This document shows positions 34,767-41,224 of a DNA stretch of 41,224 nt, piece after piece. The notes beneath the pieces were generated by a model that was not told the origin of the DNA, did not search any database, and worked only from the letters and a program-made list of their open reading frames with translations. The stretch lies in NCBI GenBank assembly GCA_024277615.1, contig JAJRUW010000046.1, positions 1-41,224 on the forward strand, read 5' to 3'. A program made the position numbers and the translations under genes. Source of the DNA: Fidelibacterota bacterium. GTDB taxonomy: Bacteria > Fidelibacterota > Marinisomatia > SCGC-AAA003-L08 > JACNLC01. Every line of letters starts with the position of its first letter. Position 1 is the stretch's first letter.

Positions 34767-35600
34767 TTATGGAGCAGTCGTCTCTTTTTGATCGAGATAG
34801 TTTTTAAAATTTTCTACCAGTTCCCTTGAATCCAGAAAGGCCTGGAACACCTCAGGGTCAAAATGGGACAGACATTGTTTCTTCATAATCCGGATGGACT
34901 CCGACACGGAAAAAGCCGGCTTATAGATGCGTTTGGTGGACAAGGCATCAAAGACATCAGCCACGGCGACAATTCTGCCTTCCAGGGGGATCTGATCACC
35001 TTTCAGTTGGCGGGGATATCCGCTGCCGTCAAATTTTTCATGGTGCGTATAAGCTATTTTTTCGGCCATCTGCAGCAGTGAAGACTCGGAGTGCTTGAGA
35101 ATATTGTGCCCGTAATAGGTGTGCTGTTCCATGAGTTTTTTTTCTGCAGGTGTATGTTTACCCGGTTTCAATAATATTTTATCGGATATCCCGATTTTTC
35201 CGATGTCGTGCATCGGGCTGGCTTTTTCAATCAGCTTTACGAATTTTTTATCCAGTTGCATGGCGTTGGCTATTATTTTGGAATATCCACTGATGCGTCG
35301 TAAGTGATCTGCCGTCTGTTCATCTCTGAATTCGGCCGCAAGTGACAGCCTGTAGATGGTTTCGAGGTTGGCTCGTTCGGTTTTGGAGTGTGAGATCAGC
35401 AATTGCTGATAAAGTGATCGAATGTCTTCGGCATAACTCAACAGCTGAAGTTTTTCCTGTTCCAGTCTGTCATTTTTCTGTTTGATGATCAGAAAAGCTT
35501 CTTCAAGTTCCGCCTGCTTGGCCCGTTCAATCTTGTAGAGACTTGAAAGATCCTGGGCATATTTTAAGGACTGAGCAAAGGGTATCGTATTCTTATTCAT
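34767..35600 (-). CDS. HD-GYP domain protein, probable cyclic-di-GMP phosphodiesterase
   Basis: The 277-residue protein starts with a long coiled coil (about 15-75, LEEAFLIIKQKNDRLEQEK). An HD-GYP domain follows: ADHLRRI (His99), the HD pair at 131-132 (MHDIGKIG), THHEKFDGSGYP (186-196) and AVADVFDAL. The family hydrolyses cyclic di-GMP in a metal centre, and the ligands visible here look complete. It has no receiver domain of its own, so the coiled coil may pair it with the adjacent receiver or kinase. Same strand and short spacing suggest one signalling unit that ties an environmental signal to second-messenger levels. Confidence 0.9.
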   Translation of the reverse strand: MNKNTIPFAQSLKYAQDLSSLYKIERAKQAELEEAFLIIKQKNDRLEQEKLQLLSYAEDIRSLYQQLLISHSKTERANLETIYRLSLAAEFRDEQTADHLRRISGYSKIIANAMQLDKKFVKLIEKASPMHDIGKIGISDKILLKPGKHTPAEKKLMEQHTYYGHNILKHSESSLLQMAEKIAYTHHEKFDGSGYPRQLKGDQIPLEGRIVAVADVFDALSTKRIYKPAFSVSESIRIMKKQCLSHFDPEVFQAFLDSRELVENFKNYLDQKETTAP

Positions 35601-36026
35601 AGATTAGCCTGTAATAATTTAGTAGTGTGCATAAAAACAGCAACTTGCAAATTTAATGCCGGGGCCGTAACCTCAAACCCCCGGGCTGATAGATTGATTA
35701 TTTTTCCAAAAGACGGAGCCGTATTTGTTTGCAATCAAATTGTTTGACCGGGTCATGTGCAAAATATATACTGTTGAAGATATATAAGTTGTGATCAATA
35801 TGAAGTGCTGCCGCCGACTTCCGTACGGTTGTGAAAATAAACTTCCACTGCCAAAGCAGATATGCTGCTGGCAACCGGCTAGTATTGTAACGAGTGTCCA
35901 ATTTACTTACACCCTTGTAAGCATTATCTTACGGTTGTTGAATATTTTTTGGAAATATAATTTTTGCAGGTGCGGATGGGGGTTTCCGATTAAGTGCGGA
36001 ACTACTGTAATTTTACACTTCAGGAA
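35601..36026. other. 426-base divergent region between the HD-GYP gene and ribD
   Basis: No convincing gene is seen. Two small stems occur: TGCCA-AA-GCAG / CTGC-TGGCA (about 35849-35873) and CTTACA-CCCT-TGTAAG (35906-35921). The conserved blocks of an FMN riboswitch are not found before ribD. A possible promoter lies at 35935-35961, and a leader of about 60 bases would be too short for that riboswitch. Confidence 0.5.
35935..35961 (+). promoter_or_regulatory. possible promoter of the riboflavin operon
   Basis: TATAAT at 35956-35961 is a consensus -10 box. TTGTTG at 35935-35940 may be the -35 box, although 15 bases is shorter than the usual 17. It lies about 65 bases upstream of the chosen ribD start. 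Confidence 0.3.
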
Positions 36027-37118
36027 ATGCCGTTACATCATCAAATTTATCAACACGAAACATATATGGAGTTGGCCCTGGATCTTGCCCGTCGCGGAGG
36101 TTCAGCCGTCTCTCCCAATCCCAAAGTGGGCTGTTTGCTGGTAAAGAACGGCAAAATCATCGGACAGGGATATCATCAGGAATACGGAGGCCCTCATGCT
36201 GAAGTAATGGCCCTCCGGGATGCCGTGACTGATCCCGTTGGCGCCACGGCTTACGTTACGCTGGAACCCTGCTGTATTTACGGGAAAACACCTCCCTGTA
36301 CAAAAGCTCTGATAAAAAGCGGCGTCACAGAGGTTTTCGCTGCCATGCGGGACCCGAACCCCGGTGTTGATGGCAAAGGACTTTCAATCCTGAACAACAA
36401 CGGTATGAGAGTGACTGCCGGAATACTGGAAGAAAAGGCAGCCGAATTAAACAAAGGCTACCTTAAATGGATTTTTGAGGGAAAACCGTGGGTCATAGCC
36501 AAAGCCGCAGTTTCAGCAGATGATTACCTTGGCTACAACTCCTGGTCACAGACTTGGCTTACGGGAGAAAAATCCAGAACAAAAGTCCATCGTCTTCGAT
36601 CAGCAGTGGATGCCGTGCTGATAGGCCGGCAAACGGCACTGGTGGATAACCCCAGACTCACCGTTAGAAACTGCTCCGGAAAAAATCCGATCAGGGTGGT
36701 GGCGGATACCCACTGCAAATTACCCCTGACCCTGAATCTTTTCAGGGATCAGCAGGCCGACACGATAGTACTCTGCTCCGAAACGAATCTGGAGGAAACC
36801 CTGACTTCCTATTGCCGTTATATACCGGTGAAAGAAATCAACGGACGACTGGATCCGGAGCAGATACTTCAAAAACTGGGGCAGTTGGGTGTCACAATGT
36901 TGTTGATAGAAGGCGGCAGACTTATGCTGAATAGTTTTTTTGAAAAAGACCTCATCGATGAAATTTATTTATTCAGATCAGAACAACACCTGGGGAAAGC
37001 CGAGTTGGTGAATCCGTTGCAGCTCACGGAGAACTGGGCTGTGAAAAACAGGCTCACACTGGGTAATGACGAATTAACGATTGCTCAAAAAAGGAAACTC
37101 AAATGTTTACAGGAATAA
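36027..37118 (+). CDS. ribD: bifunctional riboflavin biosynthesis protein RibD (deaminase/reductase)
   Basis: RibD carries out the second and third steps from GTP: deamination of the pyrimidine, then reduction of its ribose. The start at 36027 (MPLHHQIYQHETYM) gives a normal N terminus. A GTG 11 codons earlier is possible but has no ribosome site. The deaminase part shows PNPKVGC, the zinc-ligand and proton-shuttle PHAEV, and LEPCCIYGKTPPC. The reductase part follows from about residue 150 (KPWVIAKAAVSADDYLG, LIEGGRLMLNSF). Length (363 residues) is usual. It overlaps ribE by 16 bases and opens the operon. Confidence 0.93.
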   Translation: MPLHHQIYQHETYMELALDLARRGGSAVSPNPKVGCLLVKNGKIIGQGYHQEYGGPHAEVMALRDAVTDPVGATAYVTLEPCCIYGKTPPCTKALIKSGVTEVFAAMRDPNPGVDGKGLSILNNNGMRVTAGILEEKAAELNKGYLKWIFEGKPWVIAKAAVSADDYLGYNSWSQTWLTGEKSRTKVHRLRSAVDAVLIGRQTALVDNPRLTVRNCSGKNPIRVVADTHCKLPLTLNLFRDQQADTIVLCSETNLEETLTSYCRYIPVKEINGRLDPEQILQKLGQLGVTMLLIEGGRLMLNSFFEKDLIDEIYLFRSEQHLGKAELVNPLQLTENWAVKNRLTLGNDELTIAQKRKLKCLQE

Positions 37119-37759
37119 TTGAAGAACTTGGGAAGATAAAAGCGGTTCGTGAAACCAGTTCGGGAAAGCAGTTCACAATTGCTGCGGATATTGTCATGAG
37201 CGATCTGAAAATTGGTGACAGTATTGCCGTTAACGGCGTCTGTCTCACGGTCGTAAATGTAAATGAAAAAGAATTTACACTTGATCTGGTTACAGAGACG
37301 TTAAACAGGTCAAACCTGGGTGATTTACTCGTTAATACCAGGGTCAACCTTGAAAGACCCCTGACCCTTTCAACCCGCCTCGGAGGACATCTGCTACAGG
37401 GGCATGTTGAATCGGTCGGCGTCATCATCGGTAAGGAGAGTGAGGGCGAGGGTGCCACCATGACTGTTGCCTTGAGTCCGGATTGGCTGCGGTACTGCAT
37501 TCCAAAGGGGTCCATCGCTCTGGACGGTGTTTCACTAACTATCGCTTCAATCGAAGATAATTTCATTACGGTGGCCCTGATTCCGCATACACTCGAAGTG
37601 ACCACCCTGGGTTTTAAAACTAAGGGTGATGCCCTGAATGTAGAGACGGATATTGTGGGTAAATATATTGACAGACTGATGAGCCTGGATGATGATGAAG
37701 ATGATCAGGGTGAATCCTATCTCAACCGTATGCTCGACTGGGGGTATGGCGTCAGCTGA
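37103..37759 (+). CDS. ribE: riboflavin synthase alpha chain
   Basis: Riboflavin synthase joins two 6,7-dimethyl-8-ribityllumazine molecules to give riboflavin. The 218-residue protein shows the two tandem lumazine-binding barrels. One starts MFTGIIEELGKI with IAVNGVCLTV, the second has GHLLQGHVESVGVI with IALDGVSLTI. The C-terminal tail is acidic (SLDDDEDDQGES), longer than some relatives and probably flexible. It is translationally coupled to ribD upstream (16-base overlap) and to ribBA downstream (TGATG). In some organisms the same gene is named ribC. Confidence 0.95.
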   Translation: MFTGIIEELGKIKAVRETSSGKQFTIAADIVMSDLKIGDSIAVNGVCLTVVNVNEKEFTLDLVTETLNRSNLGDLLVNTRVNLERPLTLSTRLGGHLLQGHVESVGVIIGKESEGEGATMTVALSPDWLRYCIPKGSIALDGVSLTIASIEDNFITVALIPHTLEVTTLGFKTKGDALNVETDIVGKYIDRLMSLDDDEDDQGESYLNRMLDWGYGVS

Positions 37760-38973
37760 TGAAAAACAAGTTTGATTCAATTGAAGCCGCACTCCTACAT
37801 TTTCGCCAGGGCGGAATGCTCATAGCGGTAGATGACGAAGACAGGGAGAATGAGGGCGATTTTATCATCGCCTCGGAGAAAGTCCGCCCGGAAGATCTGA
37901 ATTTCATGATCCGTGAAGGCCGGGGGCTTGTATGTATCTCAATTACGCCAAAAACCGCAGTACGGCTGGACTTAACACCAATGACATCCAGCAATACTTC
38001 ACTTCATGAAACGGCTTTTACGGTCAGTGTGGATGCCATAAAAGGCGTGACCACCGGGATATCCGCAAAGGATCGCTGGCAAACTGTTCAGGTTATAATC
38101 GATGAAAAATCAAAACCGGGAGATCTGGGCCGACCGGGTCACATGTTTCCCTTAATCGCTAAAGAGGGCGGTGTTTTGCAGCGCACGGGGCATACCGAGG
38201 CAAGTCTTGATCTGGCCAGATTGTCGAACCTTAAACCATCGGCTTTGCTGGTAGAGATCATCGATGAGGATGGAACCATGGCCAGGGTGGACCGCCTCAT
38301 GGAGATTGCAGAAAAATTTAATTTGCCGATTATCACTATTGCCAGTCTGGTTGAGTACCGCCGCAGGCACGAAAAATTGATCGAGGAGCTGACGCATATT
38401 CCATTCCCTACGAAGTATGGCGACTTTACCCTCAGGCTATTTGAAGACAGCATTCACGGAGATCACCATGTTGCCCTGGTTAAAGGTGAAATCAAACCCG
38501 ACGATGAAACGCTGGTCAGAGTTCATTCACAATGCCTGACAGGCGATCTGTTCGGTTCGATGCGCTGCGACTGCGGAGACCAATTGCACCGCTCCATGGA
38601 AATTATTGAAGCCGCCGGCAAAGGCATTATCGTATATCTGCGGCAGGAGGGCCGGGGCATCGGACTGAAAAACAAATTGCTGGCTTACCGTCTGCAGGAT
38701 GAGGGCCTTGATACGGTTGAGGCCAACCACAGGCTGGGATTTCAGGATGACCTCAGGGAATATGGCATAGGGGCACAAATTCTTTTTGAATGCGGAGTAC
38801 GAAAGATGCGATTGATCACTAACAACCCGCGCAAAATCATCGGACTGGAGGGGTACGGCTTGGAAGTCACCGGCCGTGAAGCTCTCGAAATCCCGGCAAA
38901 TGAAACGAATAAACGTTACCTTGCAACTAAACGGGACAAACTCGGACATCTCATCATGGGAAAGGAAAGCTGA
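37759..38973 (+). CDS. ribBA: bifunctional DHBP synthase / GTP cyclohydrolase II
   Basis: The 404-residue protein supplies both precursors of riboflavin. The N-terminal half (about 1-205) is 3,4-dihydroxy-2-butanone-4-phosphate synthase with DDEDRENEGDF and the HTEASLDLARL segment. The C-terminal half is GTP cyclohydrolase II with the zinc site CLTGDLFGSMRCDCGDQL and RQEGRGIGLKNK. Both active sites look complete. The ATG overlaps the ribE stop by one base. Fusion of the two activities is common in FCB bacteria. Confidence 0.96.
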   Translation: MKNKFDSIEAALLHFRQGGMLIAVDDEDRENEGDFIIASEKVRPEDLNFMIREGRGLVCISITPKTAVRLDLTPMTSSNTSLHETAFTVSVDAIKGVTTGISAKDRWQTVQVIIDEKSKPGDLGRPGHMFPLIAKEGGVLQRTGHTEASLDLARLSNLKPSALLVEIIDEDGTMARVDRLMEIAEKFNLPIITIASLVEYRRRHEKLIEELTHIPFPTKYGDFTLRLFEDSIHGDHHVALVKGEIKPDDETLVRVHSQCLTGDLFGSMRCDCGDQLHRSMEIIEAAGKGIIVYLRQEGRGIGLKNKLLAYRLQDEGLDTVEANHRLGFQDDLREYGIGAQILFECGVRKMRLITNNPRKIIGLEGYGLEVTGREALEIPANETNKRYLATKRDKLGHLIMGKES

Positions 38974-38977
38974 ATAC

Positions 38978-39448
38978 ATGAAAATGATTTCGGAAAAGCC
39001 GCAGGCCCGGGATGTCAGGGTCGGCATTGTGGTCAGTGAATTCAATCGTCAGATTACGGATGCCCTACTCTATGGTGCCATCGACGCTTTTCGATATCAT
39101 CAGGGTCAGAGGAAAAATCTTGTGACCATTAAGGTTCCCGGAGCCTTTGAAATTCCGGGAACAATAGCTCAGCTTTTGAAAAAAGGGAAAGTGGATACGG
39201 TGCTCGCCCTGGGAGCCGTAATCAGAGGTGGCACACCCCATTTCAAATATGTTGCCGGAGAAGTCACCAGAGGGATTGCCGAGCTATCACGCAACAGTGA
39301 TATTCCTGTGATTTTCGGGGTTCTGACAACCGATACCCTGCAACAGGCCCGGGAAAGGGCAGGCACAAAAGCGGCTAATAAAGGCTGGGAGGTCATGGAA
39401 GCTGCCATAAGTACACTGCTGCTTTACCGGGAAATCGGGGCCGGCTAG
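38978..39448 (+). CDS. ribH: 6,7-dimethyl-8-ribityllumazine synthase
   Basis: RibH condenses the products of the two RibBA branches to the lumazine used by riboflavin synthase, often as an icosahedral shell. The start at 38978 (MKMISEKPQ) lies four bases after ribBA, with AAGGAAA upstream. A longer frame from 38876 would sit inside ribBA and is not used. The 156-residue protein has VVSEFNRQITDALL, PGAFEIPG, ALGAVIRGGTPHFKYV with the catalytic His, and PVIFGVLTTDTLQQA. Asn-Lys-Gly (NKGWEVMEAA) near the end is typical. Confidence 0.96.
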   Translation: MKMISEKPQARDVRVGIVVSEFNRQITDALLYGAIDAFRYHQGQRKNLVTIKVPGAFEIPGTIAQLLKKGKVDTVLALGAVIRGGTPHFKYVAGEVTRGIAELSRNSDIPVIFGVLTTDTLQQARERAGTKAANKGWEVMEAAISTLLLYREIGAG

Positions 39449-39449
39449 A

Positions 39450-41224
39450 TTGCGTCTGATTATCCGTATAACAATATTGCTGACGCTGCTTCCGGCTCAG
39501 GACCTGGTGGGGGAGTGGAAAAGCTATACTTCGCTCCTGTCTCCCAGAGATATATTTTATGCTCCCAACGGCCATATCTTTGCCGCAACGCAGGGAGGCA
39601 TTCTGGATTTCGCCCTTGCGGAAAATAAATTTGATTTTATCACGGATACAAACGGCCTGGATTATCTGGACCTCAAATCATTGGCCGGGGTTGCGGATGA
39701 CACCCTGTGGGTGGGGGGTAACTCCCCCCGGGGAACTCTCCAGGTTTATTCAACAAACCGTGGTTTACTGACAAATATCGATCACCTGGATATTGACATA
39801 ATTCATAAAATTATTCCGGCGTATCCCAAATCGTATGCCATTTATCAGGATGCCCAGGAGTGGGGTTTATTGGAATTTCTGAGAAATGAAAACGGTTTGC
39901 CCGAGTTTCAGGATCACTTTCATTCCTTTCCGCAGCAAATCGATGAGATTCTCGATGTGGATCTTGGGCAGGATTCAATTTACATGGTCATTCAAAACGG
40001 CGTACTGGCTGCGGATAAAAGCGACGTATTAAATTTTTCAACCTCCTGGCATTACATTTATCAGGATAATACCGGATATGCTCAGCAGGTCGCTATTGAC
40101 GGTGATATCTATCTTATCACCAAGAACAGGGCTTTTGTAAAACATCCGGGTGAGTCCTGGGATTGGGATAACCCCCTGGTCTCTCATTGGTTCGGACGCG
40201 TTTTGGATGTGGAATTATCCACTGATGATAATCGACTTGGATTGCTTACAATCAGGATCGAAAATGACCTCAATGTCTCTGCCTATCTCGAATATGACCT
40301 CCAGGGTAATTTGCGTTTTGAATTTGATGTACCAATTGCAACTGAATTCACCTGCATGAGCCGCTTTGAAGACCAGATTGCCTTTGGCCTTAAAAACCAT
40401 GGGATTATGAGGTTGGATGTTTCGGATCCCGGAACTCTGACCTGGCAGATAAATGTTCCTAACACGCTAATGTTCAACACATTCCACGCCTTAACGGTGA
40501 CAGCACAGGGGAATCTGGCAGGGATTGGAAATCAATCAGGGTGGATTGGCGATCATTCCAGGGATATCGGAGGTTTTATTTATCGGAACGGGGACTGGGA
40601 ACACTTTATTCCGGCGGACTGGTCGTATGGTTATCCTCCAACGGGACTTCCGAATGATAATTTTCACGCAACGGTTATTAATTACCTGGGAGCTGCCAAA
40701 CAACCCTGGAGCATCGTAGAATCAAACCGGGGGAATCTTCTTTTTTCCAACGACGGCATTGTCCCCAGTGAGCCCGGCGTACGGGGCGGGGTTGTGGAAG
40801 TAAACCCCGACAGCTGGGATTTTTTCGTTTATGACACTACGGATGGCCTGCTCGACGGTCTGGCAGGCATTTACAATCACAATTGGAACAGCCGCTATTT
40901 ATCCATTAACCAGATCAACAAAGACAGGCAGGGTAATGTGTGGGTCGTTAACCCGTACTCTGAAGTTTATAATCATATCGCCGCCGTGCAGCTTACCGAT
41001 GGACAAGCCTGGGTTCATGTTCCGGCGATGGACGAGATTTCATACCTGCCGCAGGAAGTGGCTTTCGACAGTCACAGCAGGGCCTGGTTTGGATTTCTGC
41101 AATTTGAGACCATGACGACGGATGAACCATTTTCAAGCGGAGGCCTGAAGGTTTTCAGCTATTATTTTGATCTTCAAAACACTGATAACAATACCTGGAA
41201 TGGCGTCGATTTCAATGTCGATCC
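39450..41224 (+). CDS. PorZ-like beta-propeller protein, truncated by the window edge
   Basis: An open frame runs from a TTG at 39450 to the right edge (591 codons seen, no stop). A short hydrophobic signal (IIRITILLTLLPAQ) is followed by VGEWKSYTSLLSPRDIFYAP and repeated blades of the type GHIFAATQGGILDFA, DTLWVGGN and GNLLFSNDGIV. Tryptophan and aspartate recur in propeller fashion (RQGNVWVVNPYS). The opening resembles PorZ, the outer-surface T9SS component that helps attach cargo, and similar two-component-regulator propellers. T9SS is in any case implied by the sorting tail of the C25-type protein. It begins one base after the ribH stop, so it is likely in the same transcript. The identity as PorZ is inference because the C terminus is missing. 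Confidence 0.7.
   Translation, partial: MRLIIRITILLTLLPAQDLVGEWKSYTSLLSPRDIFYAPNGHIFAATQGGILDFALAENKFDFITDTNGLDYLDLKSLAGVADDTLWVGGNSPRGTLQVYSTNRGLLTNIDHLDIDIIHKIIPAYPKSYAIYQDAQEWGLLEFLRNENGLPEFQDHFHSFPQQIDEILDVDLGQDSIYMVIQNGVLAADKSDVLNFSTSWHYIYQDNTGYAQQVAIDGDIYLITKNRAFVKHPGESWDWDNPLVSHWFGRVLDVELSTDDNRLGLLTIRIENDLNVSAYLEYDLQGNLRFEFDVPIATEFTCMSRFEDQIAFGLKNHGIMRLDVSDPGTLTWQINVPNTLMFNTFHALTVTAQGNLAGIGNQSGWIGDHSRDIGGFIYRNGDWEHFIPADWSYGYPPTGLPNDNFHATVINYLGAAKQPWSIVESNRGNLLFSNDGIVPSEPGVRGGVVEVNPDSWDFFVYDTTDGLLDGLAGIYNHNWNSRYLSINQINKDRQGNVWVVNPYSEVYNHIAAVQLTDGQAWVHVPAMDEISYLPQEVAFDSHSRAWFGFLQFETMTTDEPFSSGGLKVFSYYFDLQNTDNNTWNGVDFNVD

Noticed and set aside
35698-35901. 67-codon minus-strand frame between the HD-GYP gene and ribD
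   Set aside because: No ribosome site and no recognisable features.
35601-36026. FMN riboswitch before ribD
   Set aside because: The conserved blocks of the RFN element are absent and the likely leader is only about 60 bases.

Overview
The window looks like chromosomal DNA from a Gram-negative bacterium of the FCB superphylum. The best guess is a Neomarinimicrobiota (SAR406/Marinimicrobia)-like or Calditrichota-like lineage, and the phylum is inferred, not proven. The clues are a C25 (gingipain)-type secreted protein ending in a type IX secretion (T9SS) sorting tail of the MNYPNPFNP kind, a PorZ-like propeller protein, GCTDP...DDGSC repeats, the long insert-bearing form of IspG, and outer-membrane barrels.

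Layout. Positions 148-6285 (minus strand) hold a multihaem cytochrome cluster. In transcription order it has an outer-membrane barrel, an 11-haem periplasmic cytochrome, an 11-haem lipoprotein cytochrome, a tetrahaem c554-like protein, then a membrane-anchored NapC/NirT-type protein with 12 haem motifs and a 6-haem continuation. The total is 44 haem motifs. Barrel plus periplasmic cytochrome plus lipoprotein cytochrome is the recipe of a porin-cytochrome conduit for extracellular electron transfer. Positions 7009-15574 are mixed: UspA, a MORN-type lipoprotein, a coiled-coil membrane protein, SixA, a ketol-acid-reductoisomerase-like protein with altered active-site residues, a TPR protein, an interrupted ispG, comM and dut. 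Positions 15770-17717 are groES-groEL. Positions 17824-20989 (minus) hold a small membrane protein, a SurA/PpiD-like chaperone, tRNA-Ala(GGC) and an OppD-type ATPase. Positions 21073-24673 (minus) are a tight four-gene cluster of unassigned membrane proteins, the best candidate here for an undescribed system. Positions 25195-30411 encode a 1738-residue T9SS cargo protein. Positions 30701-35600 (minus) hold a metal-ligand-rich barrel protein and a signalling group (REC, REC-PAS-PAS-histidine kinase, HD-GYP). Positions 36027-39448 are the riboflavin operon ribD-ribE-ribBA-ribH, followed after one base by a PorZ-like gene that runs off the right edge.

Three single-codon anomalies stand out: an in-frame TGA at a conserved glycine position of ispG, an in-frame TAA inside a multihaem cytochrome domain, and a barrel gene whose only well-placed start is ATC. 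They may be real lesions or recoding, or consensus errors in the assembly. Raw reads would decide.
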